From an uncultured Opitutaceae bacterium (lineage in GTDB: Bacteria; Verrucomicrobiota; Verrucomicrobiia; Opitutales; Opitutaceae): a stretch of 64,000 bases of DNA. The stretch's first letter is position 1. Each line of letters begins with the position of its first letter. The notes beneath the pieces are model-generated. The model saw nothing but the letters and a program-made list of their open reading frames with translations, had not been told where the DNA came from and did not search any database. Shown here one piece after another: positions 37,886 through 47,027 of the stretch. The stretch is from positions 53,176 to 117,175 of the forward strand of contig CAIOZY010000041.1 of NCBI GenBank assembly GCA_903862935.1, read 5' to 3'. The position numbers were made by a program, and so were the translations under genes.

Positions 37886-38764
37886 ATGAGCGCAATCAAG
37901 CTTGGCCTCCTGCAGCACGCCTGCGGACCCGACCCCTCGGCGAACCTGAAGAAGGCCCTCGCGCTCGCGGGCGAGGCGGCCGACCGGGGCGCGCGGATCA
38001 TCTGCACCCAGGAGCTTTTCTCTTCGCAGTACTTCTGCCAGAGCGAGGACTACGCTAACTTCGAGCTCGCCGAGTCCGTGCCCGGCCCGACGTGTCGGGC
38101 CTTCCAGCGGTTTGCGAAGAAGCGCCGGGTTGTTGTCGTCGCGTCGCTTTTCGAGCGCCGGGCGAGCGGGCTGTACCACAACACGGCGGCCGTGATCGAC
38201 GCAGACGGGTCGCTCCTCGGGGTGTATCGCAAGATGCACATTCCGGACGACCCGCTCTACTACGAGAAGTTCTATTTTACCCCGGGGGACACGGGATTCA
38301 GGGCTTGGAAGACTAGGTACGGGACGATCGGGGTCCTCATTTGTTGGGATCAGTGGTATCCGGAAGCCGCCCGTCTGACCGCGCTTCAGGGGGCCGAAAT
38401 CCTGTTCTACCCCACGGCGATCGGATGGCATCCCCGGGAGAAGAATGCCCTTGGCGAGCGCCAGCACGGGGCTTGGGAGACAATTCAACGCGCCCATGCA
38501 GTCGCAAATGGCTGCTATGTAGCGGTATGCAACCGGATCGGTCTGGAGAGACCGGCCGGGGGCAACGGGCTGGAATTTTGGGGCCAGAGTTTTGTCGCCG
38601 GAACGAGCGGGGAAGTCCTCGCCAAGGCCGGAGCGGACTGCGAGCAGGTTGTGCTCGCCTCGATCGATCTGGGACAGATTGACTCAACTCGCACCCACTG
38701 GCCGTTCCTGCGGGACCGTAGGATCGATGCCTATGGGGACTTGACGAAACGGTTCGCCGATTGA
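37886..38764 (+). CDS. aguB: N-carbamoylputrescine amidase
   Basis: Nitrilase-superfamily enzyme that hydrolyses N-carbamoylputrescine to putrescine, 292 residues. The catalytic Glu is in CTQELFSSQYFC, the Lys in YRKMHIPDDP and the Cys in LICWDQWYPEAARL. The motif YYEKFYFTPGDTGF is typical of AguB. The next rightward gene, aguA, makes its substrate, so the two complete the arginine-decarboxylase route to putrescine from agmatine. Confidence 0.94.
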   Translation: MSAIKLGLLQHACGPDPSANLKKALALAGEAADRGARIICTQELFSSQYFCQSEDYANFELAESVPGPTCRAFQRFAKKRRVVVVASLFERRASGLYHNTAAVIDADGSLLGVYRKMHIPDDPLYYEKFYFTPGDTGFRAWKTRYGTIGVLICWDQWYPEAARLTALQGAEILFYPTAIGWHPREKNALGERQHGAWETIQRAHAVANGCYVAVCNRIGLERPAGGNGLEFWGQSFVAGTSGEVLAKAGADCEQVVLASIDLGQIDSTRTHWPFLRDRRIDAYGDLTKRFAD

Positions 38765-38873
38765 GTCTATAGGGGTGGCACGGTCCGAACGGGCCCTGTC
38801 GCACCTGCTCCGGGCAGTCCGCCCGGGCGGCAGTCTCTTCTTAATTGTTTTCCTTCGGTAATTCACAAGGCCC

Positions 38874-39929
38874 ATGTCAGCAAAAACTTCCAGTAAGGGT
38901 TCGCCTGCGCCCCTGGGCTTTCGGATGCCGGCAGAGTGGGAGCCGCAGGAGGCGGTCTGGCTGTCCTGGCCCCATCGGCGGGCGACTTGGCCGGGGCATT
39001 TCCGTCCGATCCCGGCTAAGTTTGCCGAGATCGCGGCCCGGATCAGCCGGCTTGAGAAGGTGCGGATCAATGTCGCCGGTCCGCTCCAAAAACGGGCCTG
39101 GGCATTGATCCGGAAGGCCCGTGCCGACGTGGCCAATATTGAGCTGTATGACCACCCCACCGACGACGCCTGGTGTCGGGACCACGGACCCATTTTCGTC
39201 AAGAACGACCGCACAGGCGAGGTGGCCCTGACTGACTGGAGCTTCAACGCCTGGGGTGGAAAGTACCGGCACTACAAACGCGACGACCAAGTACCCGCGA
39301 AGACGGCCCGAAGCCTCGGTCTCCGGCGCTTCGCAAACCGGATGGTGCTCGAGGGAGGGTCGATCGACGTCAACGGTCAGGGCCTGCTCCTGACCACAGA
39401 GGCGTGCTTGCTGAACCGGAACCGCAACCCGCGGCTGTCCCGGGCGGCGATCGAGCGCAACCTGCAGGACTTCCTCGGGGTGAAGACCGTCCTGTGGCTG
39501 GGGGAGGGGATTGCCGGCGACGACACCGACGGGCACGTCGACGACTTGAGCCGTTTCTTCAGCCCCGAGGGCATCGTGACGGCGGTCGAGACCAACCCCA
39601 GCGATGCGAACTACCGCGCCCTCGCCCACAATCTCGAGCAGCTGCGGGGGCTTCGGACTCCGGCCGGGCGCCGGTTTGAGATCGTGGAGCTTCCGATGCC
39701 CCGGCCGGCCTTCTGCGAGGGGCAGCGCCTGCCCGCAACCTACGCCAATTTTCTTGTCCTGAACGGCGCGGTCCTGATGCCCGCCTTCCGGCAACGGCGC
39801 CCGGACGCGGTGGCGGCCGACGTCCTGGCCGGGTGCTTCCCGGGTCGGAAGGTGATTCCCGTCGACTGCTTGGAATTGGTCTGGGGCCTGGGCACGCTGC
39901 ATTGCATTTCGCAGCAGCAGCCCGCATAG
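38874..39929 (+). CDS. aguA: Agmatine deiminase
   Basis: Converts agmatine to N-carbamoylputrescine, 351 residues, the guanidino-modifying (PAD-fold) family. The N-terminal FRMPAEWEPQEAVWLSWPHR is diagnostic. The active site is seen as WCRDHGPIF, VLEGGSIDVNG, DDTDGHVDDLSRF and the nucleophilic cysteine in GLGTLHCISQQQP. It acts just before AguB in putrescine synthesis. The speA gene for arginine decarboxylase is not in this window. Confidence 0.95.
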   Translation: MSAKTSSKGSPAPLGFRMPAEWEPQEAVWLSWPHRRATWPGHFRPIPAKFAEIAARISRLEKVRINVAGPLQKRAWALIRKARADVANIELYDHPTDDAWCRDHGPIFVKNDRTGEVALTDWSFNAWGGKYRHYKRDDQVPAKTARSLGLRRFANRMVLEGGSIDVNGQGLLLTTEACLLNRNRNPRLSRAAIERNLQDFLGVKTVLWLGEGIAGDDTDGHVDDLSRFFSPEGIVTAVETNPSDANYRALAHNLEQLRGLRTPAGRRFEIVELPMPRPAFCEGQRLPATYANFLVLNGAVLMPAFRQRRPDAVAADVLAGCFPGRKVIPVDCLELVWGLGTLHCISQQQPA

Positions 39930-39940
39930 TGGTTCCCGCG

Positions 39941-40417
39941 ATGAAGCTCCTCCCTTTTCTGTGCGCCTTGGGCGCGGCGGTCCTGGCCGGTGGCTGTTCC
40001 GAGATCGCCGATACCGTGCGAAGCGGAAGGCTCCTGCGCGAGGACCCGCCGCTTGTGCGGACGGTGCCGGGCAACCCCCGAGCAGCCTACGCCGCCGCGC
40101 AAACCGTCCTTGCGCAGATGGGGTTCCGGGCGACCGGAGGGGGGCCCGCGCAGGGCGAACTCCGGGCGGTGAGCGCAGTCATGGCGGGCGAAAACCCGGA
40201 CAGTGCCCACCAATTCACCCTCCAAGCCAAGTTTGAAGCCACCCTTGATGGGACGGGCACCGAGGTGAGCCTCAGGATGACGGAAGTTGTTGAGGCAGAC
40301 TCGGTTCACAGAGCCGGACAGGGGACCGAGACGCCGCTCAGGGACACCGGCCTTGCCCGGGTGTTTTTCGACTCCCTCGAGACTGCCCTCGGCGCCCCCC
40401 AATCCAAGGGTAAGTAG
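39941..40417 (+). CDS. Small lipoprotein of unknown function
   Basis: A 158-residue protein with a lipoprotein signal (KLLPFLCALGAAVLAGGC; the lipobox is LAGGC). The mature part begins SEIADTVRSG and contains a domain of the type seen in small envelope lipoproteins, with AAYAAAQTVLAQMGFRATGG and a beta-rich half. No named family is assigned. It starts 11 bases after aguA, so it may be transcribed with it, though a functional link is not evident. Confidence 0.72.
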   Translation: MKLLPFLCALGAAVLAGGCSEIADTVRSGRLLREDPPLVRTVPGNPRAAYAAAQTVLAQMGFRATGGGPAQGELRAVSAVMAGENPDSAHQFTLQAKFEATLDGTGTEVSLRMTEVVEADSVHRAGQGTETPLRDTGLARVFFDSLETALGAPQSKGK

Positions 40418-40457
40418 CTTTTTTTGCGCTTGCTCCGGGGTCGGCGGTTATGGGATT

Positions 40458-40487
40458 CTGACCGTTCGCGGCATTTCTATCGGTCAG
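40458..40487 (+). promoter_or_regulatory. Inverted repeat in the rpsA leader region
   Basis: CTGACCG (40458-40464) pairs with CGGTCAG (40481-40487) over a 16-base spacer, about 135 bases before the rpsA start. It could be part of the ribosomal protein S1 leader or an upstream terminator (a T7 run precedes it at about 40420). No known leader RNA family is matched. Confidence 0.35.
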
Positions 40488-40621
40488 GCTGGCGTCGCCG
40501 CGATGCTCCCGCCGGCTTTTCCTCGTTAGTTTAACCGTCAACCCACGGGTTCCGCCTCGGCGGGGCCCACCACGGCGGACGGGCGTTCTGGGGCAGGCGC
40601 CTTGTCGGCCGTTTTTCGCAC

Positions 40622-42310
40622 ATGAGTCTCTCCATGCAAGAACTGCTCGCGCAGTCCTCCTTCGACAAGCTGAAGGAAGGCGCGATTGTCCCCGGCACAA
40701 TCACTGAAATCCGCCAAAACGAGGTCGTCGTCGACATCGGCGGAAAGTCCGAGGGCGTGATCCCCGCAAACGAATTTTTGGACATCGGCGAGCTGCAGAT
40801 CGGCTCCACGATCGAGGTGATGGTCGAAAAACTCGAAGACCGCGACGGCAGCCCCGTCCTGTCCTTCGACAAGGCCGAACAGAAGAAGAACTGGGACAAC
40901 ATCCTCACCCGCTTCCCCGAGGGCTCCGTCGCCACGGGCCGGGTCAAGGCCAAGGTCAAGGGCGGCCTGATCATCTCGATCGGCGTCGACGCCTTCATGC
41001 CGGCCTCCCACATCGACGTCCAGCCCCCGAAGAACCTGGACCAGTACGTCGGCCAGACCTACGACTTCAAGGTCCTCAAGATCAACCTGGACCGGCGCAA
41101 CATCGTCCTTTCCCGCCGCGAACTGATCGAGGAGCAGCGCACGGCCAAGCGCCGCGCCCTTCTGGATTCGATCCAGCCCGGACAGATCCGCAAGGGCGTC
41201 GTCAAGAACATCACCGACTTCGGCGCGTTCATCGACCTGGACGGCATGGACGGCCTGCTGCACATCACCGACATGAGCTGGGGCCGGATCTCGCATCCGT
41301 CCGAAATGCTCAAGCAGGGTGAAGAGGTTCAGGTCATGATTATCGAGGTCAACCGGGAGAAAGAGCGCGTCTCCCTGGGCCTGAAGCAGACGACCCGCAA
41401 CCCGTGGGACGAGATCGACCGGAAGTACCCGGTCGGGGCGAAAGTCCACGGCAAGGTCGTCAACCTCGTCCCTTACGGCGCCTTCATCGAGCTGGAGCCC
41501 GGGGTCGAGGGCCTGGTCCACATCACCGAGATGTCCTGGACCAAGCGCATCACGAAGCCCTCCGAACTGCTCAAGGTCGGCCAGGAGCTGGACGCAGTCG
41601 TCCTCGGCATCCAGAAGGAAGAGCAGAAGATCTCGCTGGGCCTGCGCCAGTTGGAGCCGAATCCGTGGGACATGGTCCGCCACAACTACCCGATCGGCGC
41701 CCGCGTCCGCGGCAAGGTCCGCAACATGACCACCTACGGGGCTTTCATCGAACTCGAAGAGGGCATCGACGGCATGGTGCACGTCTCCGACATGAGCTGG
41801 ACCCGCAAGGTCAACCTGCCTTCGGAAATGCTCAAGAAGGGCGACGAAGTCGACGCGATCGTGCTCGACGTCGATCCCCAGCAGCAGCGCATCAGCCTCG
41901 GCATGAAGCAGCTCAGCAACGACCCGTGGTCGGATATCGACAGCTACTTCAAGATTGGCGACGTCGTCCAGGGAACCGTCACCAAGGTGACCTCCTTCGG
42001 CGCCTTCGTGGAGCTCAAGGACGGCATCGACGGCCTGGTCCACATCTCGCAGATCAGCGAGGACCGGATCGACAAGGTGAAGGACCACCTGAAGCCGGGC
42101 CAGCCGGTGAGCGCACGCGTCATCAAGATCGACCGCGACGAGCGCCGCCTGGGCCTGTCCATCAAGGCCGCCAACTACAGCTCCGAGCAGCTCGCCGCTG
42201 AAACGGCGACCTACGAGGCGCTCAAGCGCAGCGCGGGCAACGACATGATGAACCTCGGCGACATCCTCGACGAGGCTTCCAAGAGGGAAGAGGGTACCGC
42301 CAAGGAGTGA
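40622..42310 (+). CDS. rpsA: 30S ribosomal protein S1
   Basis: S1 binds mRNA and unwinds it for initiation on the 30S subunit. The 562-residue protein has six S1 domains, recognised in order by GTITEIRQNEVVVDIGG, GRVKAKVKGGLIISIG, GVVKNITDFGAFIDLDG, GKVVNLVPYGAFIELEP, GKVRNMTTYGAFIELEE and GTVTKVTSFGAFVELKD. The start at 40622 is preferred by length. The stop overlaps the nadD start (GTGA), so the two are translationally coupled. Confidence 0.96.
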   Translation: MSLSMQELLAQSSFDKLKEGAIVPGTITEIRQNEVVVDIGGKSEGVIPANEFLDIGELQIGSTIEVMVEKLEDRDGSPVLSFDKAEQKKNWDNILTRFPEGSVATGRVKAKVKGGLIISIGVDAFMPASHIDVQPPKNLDQYVGQTYDFKVLKINLDRRNIVLSRRELIEEQRTAKRRALLDSIQPGQIRKGVVKNITDFGAFIDLDGMDGLLHITDMSWGRISHPSEMLKQGEEVQVMIIEVNREKERVSLGLKQTTRNPWDEIDRKYPVGAKVHGKVVNLVPYGAFIELEPGVEGLVHITEMSWTKRITKPSELLKVGQELDAVVLGIQKEEQKISLGLRQLEPNPWDMVRHNYPIGARVRGKVRNMTTYGAFIELEEGIDGMVHVSDMSWTRKVNLPSEMLKKGDEVDAIVLDVDPQQQRISLGMKQLSNDPWSDIDSYFKIGDVVQGTVTKVTSFGAFVELKDGIDGLVHISQISEDRIDKVKDHLKPGQPVSARVIKIDRDERRLGLSIKAANYSSEQLAAETATYEALKRSAGNDMMNLGDILDEASKREEGTAKE

Positions 42311-42894
42311 AAATAGGCTTCCTTGGCGGGAGCTTCGATCCCGTCCACTTCGGCCACCTGCTCGCGGCTCAAGACGCCTACGAGCAGTTCGGGCTGGACC
42401 GGCTCGTGCTCGTCCCTGCGGCTCAGGCACCCCTGAAGCCCTTCGAGGTGGCCTCCAACGGCACCGACCGCTTGGCTATGCTCCAGGCGGCGGTGGAGTG
42501 GGACCGCCGCTTCGAGATCTCCGACTGCGAACTCAAACGCGGGGGGGTCAGCTATACGATCGACTCGGTCCGCCACTTCCGCGCGCTCTACCCGAAGGAC
42601 GACCTGTACTGGGTCATCGGCGGCGACCAACTGCCGCTCCTGCAGCAGTGGAAGGAAATTGAGGAGTTGGCTAAGCTCGTGGAGTTCATCTTCCTCGAGA
42701 GGCCGGGGCACCCCGTGAAGGCCCGCCCGGAGGTGCAGGGACTCAGGCTCCACCGGTGCGACGGGCATCTGCTCGCCATCAGTTCGACCGAGTTGCGCGA
42801 GCGGGCCCGTCACGCGCTTTCCCTGGACTACTTCGTGCCGCACAAGACCATTGTTTACATCCGGGAGCGCGGCCTGTATCGGGATCGCAGATGA
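42307..42894 (+). CDS. nadD: Nicotinate-nucleotide adenylyltransferase
   Basis: Makes deamido-NAD from nicotinate mononucleotide and ATP in NAD synthesis; 195 residues. The nucleotidyltransferase motif is GGSFDPVHFGHLLAAQD and the second motif AISSTELRER. WVIGGDQLPLLQQWKEIEEL is also typical. It starts at GTG overlapping the rpsA stop codon and its own stop overlaps the rsfS start, giving an operon of rpsA, nadD and rsfS. Confidence 0.95.
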   Translation: MKIGFLGGSFDPVHFGHLLAAQDAYEQFGLDRLVLVPAAQAPLKPFEVASNGTDRLAMLQAAVEWDRRFEISDCELKRGGVSYTIDSVRHFRALYPKDDLYWVIGGDQLPLLQQWKEIEELAKLVEFIFLERPGHPVKARPEVQGLRLHRCDGHLLAISSTELRERARHALSLDYFVPHKTIVYIRERGLYRDRR

Positions 42895-43328
42895 AATCGA
42901 CCCGTAAGGCCTCCCTCGCGCTCGTAAAGTTGTGCTGCCGCGCGCTCGCGGAAAAAAAGGCCGGGGACCTCCGGGTCCTGGACGTGGGCGAGAAGTCCAC
43001 GATCACCGATTTTCTCGTGATCGCCACAGGCACCTCAGAGCCCCACCTGCGGGCGCTGCGCATCGAGCTTGAGAAGGCCATCGACGCGGCCCACACCCAC
43101 TTGGTCGGAATCGAGACGGCGGGCGAGAGCGGCTGGACGGTCGTGGACGCCTTCGACGTGATGGTCCACCTGTTCAGCGAAGAGAAACGGCAGCGCTTCG
43201 GTTTGGAGAAGCTGTGGAGGGACGCCCCGGAGGTGTCGGTCGACAAGCTCCTCGAGGAGCCGGCGAAGAAGCGCAAGCCTGCGGCCCGCTCGGCCGCCCC
43301 GGCGAAGCGCCGCAAGGCCAAGGCCTAA
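42891..43328 (+). CDS. rsfS: Ribosomal silencing factor RsfS
   Basis: RsfS binds protein L14 of the 50S subunit and blocks subunit joining when nutrients are scarce. The 145-residue protein has the family core DLRVLDVGEKSTITDFLVIA, then GTSEPHLRAL and WTVVDAFDVMVHLFSEEKR. A Lys/Ala-rich tail of about 20 residues (KKRKPAARSA...) is extra. The pairing with nadD is the usual gene order. Confidence 0.94.
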   Translation: MKSTRKASLALVKLCCRALAEKKAGDLRVLDVGEKSTITDFLVIATGTSEPHLRALRIELEKAIDAAHTHLVGIETAGESGWTVVDAFDVMVHLFSEEKRQRFGLEKLWRDAPEVSVDKLLEEPAKKRKPAARSAAPAKRRKAKA

Positions 43329-43370
43329 GGGGCTGAGCCCACCTACATTTGCCTTGCCGGTCTCCCGCCT

Positions 43371-43556
43371 ATGGCGTTGATTTCCCGCATGAAATGGATT
43401 CGGAGACCCGCCCGGGGTTTTACCCTGGTCGAGGTGATGATCCTGTTGGTCGTCATAGCCCTGTTGCTGGTCATGGCCTACCCGGCTCTCCTTAAGATCC
43501 GCCAGGCCAAGCAGGACAGGGACCGCGCCGCAGCGGAGGCCGCGGCCAAGCCGTAG
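43371..43556 (+). CDS. Very short prepilin-like protein
   Basis: A 61-residue protein with a perfect type IV prepilin N-terminus: RGFTLVEVMILLVVIALLLV, where cleavage after Gly and methylation of Phe would be expected. The hydrophobic helix is followed by only about 25 polar residues (YPALLKIRQAKQDRDRAAAE), so the pilin globular domain is missing. It might be a minor pilin or a structural adaptor. A second Met at 43389 is an alternative start. Neither start has a clear ribosome binding site. Confidence 0.65.
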   Translation: MALISRMKWIRRPARGFTLVEVMILLVVIALLLVMAYPALLKIRQAKQDRDRAAAEAAAKP

Positions 43557-43570
43557 GCCTTGGGATTGCC

Positions 43571-44260
43571 TTAGCGGAACAGGTTGTACCGCAGGATCGC
43601 CCAGAGCGCCCGGAATCCGTCGCGCCAGCCGACCTTCTTTCCCTCGGCGTAGGTGCGGCCGTGGTAGCTGATGCCGACCTCGTAGATGGTGACCCCGAGC
43701 TTTGCCACCTTGGCGGTGATCTCTGGCTCGAATCCGAACCGGTCCTCCTCGATCGTAATCTTCTGCAGAACCTCGCGGCGGAACACCTTGTAGCAGGTCT
43801 CCATGTCCGTGAGGTTGAGGTTCGTGAACATGTTCGAGAACAGCGTGAGCACCTGGTTGCCGAGGCGGTGCCAGAAGTACAGGACCCGGTGGGGTCCGGC
43901 CCCGACGAACCGGGAGCCAAAGACGACATCGGCCTTGTCCTCGAGGATCGGGGCGATGAGAGCCGGGTAATCGGTTGGGTTGTACTCCAGGTCCGCATCC
44001 TGCGGGATCACGATGTCTCCGGTGGCTGCCGCGAATCCGGTCCTGAGCGCGGCGCCCTTGCCGCGGTTCACGTCATGGTAGATGATCCGGTCCACCAGGG
44101 GGGCGATCTGCGTGCGCAGGAGATCGCGGGTGCCGTCCCGCGATCCGTCGTCGACGATGATGATTTCCTTGTTGGCAACGGGGGCCGCCCGCACGCGGTC
44201 CACGATCGTGCGGATCGTGCGGGACTCGTTGTAGCAGGGAATGACGATGGAGATGCGCAT
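43571..44260 (-). CDS. Family 2 glycosyltransferase
   Basis: GT2-family enzyme, 229 residues, probably dolichyl-phosphate mannosyltransferase-like. The nucleotide-sugar motif is [13 protein letters not shown], then [11 protein letters not shown], and the metal-binding DxD is in [12 protein letters not shown]. The conserved late motifs [12 protein letters not shown] and [19 protein letters not shown] fit polyprenyl-phosphate hexosyltransferases used in envelope sugar transfer. There is no membrane domain. It is the last gene of a leftward run starting at tesA. Confidence 0.9.
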   Translation of the reverse strand: MRISIVIPCYNESRTIRTIVDRVRAAPVANKEIIIVDDGSRDGTRDLLRTQIAPLVDRIIYHDVNRGKGAALRTGFAAATGDIVIPQDADLEYNPTDYPALIAPILEDKADVVFGSRFVGAGPHRVLYFWHRLGNQVLTLFSNMFTNLNLTDMETCYKVFRREVLQKITIEEDRFGFEPEITAKVAKLGVTIYEVGISYHGRTYAEGKKVGWRDGFRALWAILRYNLFR

Positions 44261-44287
44261 CTTGTTATCGCGACGGAAGACCCCAAC

Positions 44288-44887
44288 TCAGCGGGAACGT
44301 TGCTCCTTCCAGAGGTCCAGGTCGACCCGGGCCCAGTTGATCGGCTGGGCGCCGGCCTCGCAAGTCTGATGATGGGTTTTGCAGACCAGCCCGAAGTAGA
44401 GGCTCTCCCAGAAGGAGTACGAGGCGGGGTCCTGGGGGGAGTGGCGCGGGATCTCGAGCCGGCCCGGCCGGGACCGGCGATCCTTCCCGCGCATCCAGGC
44501 GAGGACGTGCGTGTCCAGGACCCCATGCATCTGGCTGGGGCGCGAGTGCAGGACGAAGAATTTTGCTGTCTTGATCCCAATCCCCGGAAGGCCCGCCAGG
44601 TCCGCCCACGCGCACTGGCGAAGATCGAGGCCGGAGCCGGCCAGGGAGCGGAAGGAGCGGGTCAGAAGGGCGTACTTGCCGAGCTTCACGCGCCGCAGCT
44701 GTCCGCCGAGCTCAGAGCCCCTGAGCGAGCGGATCAGGGCGAAGGGCTCGCGGCCCTGCAGGAACGCCTCAAGCTTTCGGGCCTGTTGGTCGGCGTTCTT
44801 TCCGGCGACGACCACGCAGAACAGCAGGAACTCCTCAAGCTGCGCGTCGGTCCTGGCCGTGTCGGTGACGGCGTTTGGGTCGATCAT
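44288..44887 (-). CDS. HhH-GPD-like DNA glycosylase/lyase
   Basis: A 199-residue protein with the helix-hairpin-helix motif LPGIGIKTAKFFVLHSR and, 20 residues later, the catalytic-type aspartate in VLDTHVLAWMRG. This matches the endonuclease III / 8-oxoguanine glycosylase superfamily. I see no C-terminal iron-sulfur cluster of the endonuclease III type, and overall it is divergent from MutY, Nth and Ogg. Which base lesion it removes is unknown. It starts 10 bases after the upstream exported protein gene and is in a leftward run with it. Confidence 0.72.
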   Translation of the reverse strand: MIDPNAVTDTARTDAQLEEFLLFCVVVAGKNADQQARKLEAFLQGREPFALIRSLRGSELGGQLRRVKLGKYALLTRSFRSLAGSGLDLRQCAWADLAGLPGIGIKTAKFFVLHSRPSQMHGVLDTHVLAWMRGKDRRSRPGRLEIPRHSPQDPASYSFWESLYFGLVCKTHHQTCEAGAQPINWARVDLDLWKEQRSR

Positions 44888-44897
44888 CGCTTCCTGG

Positions 44898-45368
44898 TCA
44901 GTCCGGCTTGATCCAAAGGAAGCTCCGGGCCTGGGCTAGCGTCCGCCCGTCCGAGGCGACGAGCTCGAGCTGCCAGGCGACCGGATGGGCCCCCTGGCCC
45001 CCCCGCCAGTCCGAGCCGGTCACCCCCAGCTCGAAGACCTGCTCCCCAGCGGCCACCCCCACGGGGAAGATGTACTCCCGAGGGTCGGGCGAAAACTGGG
45101 AGATGACGTGCAGGACAAACCGGGCTCCGGCGAGCTCGAGGAAGGGATGCTTCACCCGAACCAGAAAGTAGTACCCGGACCGACTGTCCGGGCTTGTGCG
45201 GCAGACGATCTGGCCGCTGGTGTTCTCGGGGCCCCCGAGGTACTCGGAGATGCGCTTGAACGAGTCGGCGTCCCGCCAATGGGGCCAGACCCGCACAAAC
45301 TCAACGTCGGCCGCCCGTCCGGGGACGGCCAGGGCGATCAGGGCGAGCACGGCTGCGAGGCGTCGCAT
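44898..45368 (-). CDS. Exported protein of unknown function
   Basis: A 156-residue protein with a signal peptide (RRLAAVLALIALAVPGRAAD, cleavage likely after GRA). The mature part is beta-rich, with a core VEFVRVWPHWRDADSFKRIS and RSGYYFLVRVKHPFLE, and it resembles no family I can name. Start 45368 is preferred because the signal sequence follows it directly. It lies between the oppA-like and glycosylase genes. Confidence 0.65.
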   Translation of the reverse strand: MRRLAAVLALIALAVPGRAADVEFVRVWPHWRDADSFKRISEYLGGPENTSGQIVCRTSPDSRSGYYFLVRVKHPFLELAGARFVLHVISQFSPDPREYIFPVGVAAGEQVFELGVTGSDWRGGQGAHPVAWQLELVASDGRTLAQARSFLWIKPD

Positions 45369-45422
45369 ACCTGAGTGAGGCAAACGCCAAACCCGCTCCG
45401 TGGAAAGCGGAAACGGGCGGGC

Positions 45423-47027
45423 CTAACGGTCGAGGCCCACGTACTGGTAGCGGTGGATCCCGAGCAACGACGGCACCCAGCCCCGGACATACGGCCGAAT
45501 CAGGTAGGTGCGGGCCCCGTAGAAAACCGGGGCGATCGGGGCTTCCTCGAGGAGCAGCGCCTCGGCTTTCCTGAGGATCTCCCGGCGCGCGGCGGGGTCT
45601 AGGGTGCGGTCGGCCTGGTCGTTTAGCCGGTCATACTCCGGGCTCGACCAGCCGGTCTGGTTGTTGCCCCCCCCGGTCCGGAACAGCTCCAGGAAGGAGC
45701 TTGGGTCGTTGTAGTCGCCGACCCACCGCGAGCGCGAGACCTGGTAGGAGAGGGTGCGCAGGTTGTCCAGCCACACGCGGAAGTCCTGGTTGACCAGCGT
45801 CACCCGGATCCCGAGCTCGCGGCGCCACATCTCCTGAATGGCCTCGAAGACCTTGGAATTGATGGCGTCGGTGTTCATCTGGAGCTGGAGCTCCGGAAAC
45901 CCGCGGCCCCCGGGGTAGCCGGCCTCAGCAAGCAGCCGACGCGCGCCCTCGAAGTCGGTCGGGATCCCGGCGGGCGGCTCGTACCCGCCGGTGTCCGGGG
46001 GGGTCAGGGCGTGCGCCGGCCTCCGGCTGCCGTAGAGGACATCGCGCGCGATCGCCTCCCGGTCGATTCCCCGGGCCAGGGCCTGCCTCACGCGTTTGTC
46101 GTTGAGCGGAGGCCGGGTCACGTTGAAGCGGATGAAGGAGCTGTCGCTCAAGGGGTCTATCCTCAGCTCACCGGGGTCCGTTCGGCGGTAATGCCCGATC
46201 CTCTCGGGCAGAAGGTCCCAGGTCATGTGGAGCTGTCCCGCCCGGAAACTGCTCTCGTCGGAGGCGATGTTGTCGTTCGGGTAGAAGATCACGGCCTCGA
46301 GGCGGCAGTGCGCCGCGTCCCAGTAGCGGGGGTTCCGGGCGGCGATCAACCGGGAGTTGGGCGTCCACTCCTTCAGGACGAAGGCCCCGTTGCCGACGAA
46401 GTTTCCGGGCCGCGTCCAGGCGGTGCCTCGGCGCTCAAAGGCGCCGAACTTTTCGATCGTCGCCGGGTGCACGGGAAACCACGCCTGGTGCGCTGCGAGG
46501 GCCGGCAGGTAGGGGCAGGGCCGCTCGAGGGTTATTCGGAGGGTGCGGGGGTCGGCCGCCTCGATTCCCACCTTTCCGAAGTCCGAGATTTTGCCCGAGG
46601 AGAAGGCCTCGGCGTTGAGTATCGGGTACAGCAGGTACGCATACTCGCTTGCCAGCCGGGGAGAGAGGATCCTTCGGAAGGAGTAGGCGAAGTCCGAGGC
46701 GGTCACCGGGTCCCCGTTGGACCAGAGAGCTCCGGCCCGCAGGTGGAACGTGTAGGTGAGCCCGTCGGCCGATGCCTCCCAGCGCTCGGCGACTCCGGGC
46801 ACGGCCTGGGAGGTCGCCTCATCGATGCAGGTCAGGCCCTCGAACAGGGAGATCAGGACGTTGTAGTCGCTGTAGGCCGTGCAGATTTGGGGATCAAGAT
46901 CCTGGGGCTCGGAGCCGTTGCCGATCATGAGGGTCGCTGCGCGGCGGCCCGCCTCGGCCTCGGTCTCCTTCCGGGAGCAGCCTGCGGCGAGGGCCGACAG
47001 GGCGATGAGGATCAGGACTCGGATCAT
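45423..47027 (-). CDS. oppA: Peptide ABC transporter substrate-binding lipoprotein
   Basis: OppA/DppA-family (SBP_bac_5) binding protein, 534 residues. The lipobox is LAAGC with Cys17, so it is a lipoprotein. Family motifs are IGNGSEPQDLDPQIC, EGLTCIDEATSQAVPGVAER and FHLRAGALWSNGDPVTASDF. It would deliver oligopeptides to a transporter, but no OppBCDF genes are adjacent. The start overlaps the tesA stop. Confidence 0.9.
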   Translation of the reverse strand: MIRVLILIALSALAAGCSRKETEAEAGRRAATLMIGNGSEPQDLDPQICTAYSDYNVLISLFEGLTCIDEATSQAVPGVAERWEASADGLTYTFHLRAGALWSNGDPVTASDFAYSFRRILSPRLASEYAYLLYPILNAEAFSSGKISDFGKVGIEAADPRTLRITLERPCPYLPALAAHQAWFPVHPATIEKFGAFERRGTAWTRPGNFVGNGAFVLKEWTPNSRLIAARNPRYWDAAHCRLEAVIFYPNDNIASDESSFRAGQLHMTWDLLPERIGHYRRTDPGELRIDPLSDSSFIRFNVTRPPLNDKRVRQALARGIDREAIARDVLYGSRRPAHALTPPDTGGYEPPAGIPTDFEGARRLLAEAGYPGGRGFPELQLQMNTDAINSKVFEAIQEMWRRELGIRVTLVNQDFRVWLDNLRTLSYQVSRSRWVGDYNDPSSFLELFRTGGGNNQTGWSSPEYDRLNDQADRTLDPAARREILRKAEALLLEEAPIAPVFYGARTYLIRPYVRGWVPSLLGIHRYQYVGLDR

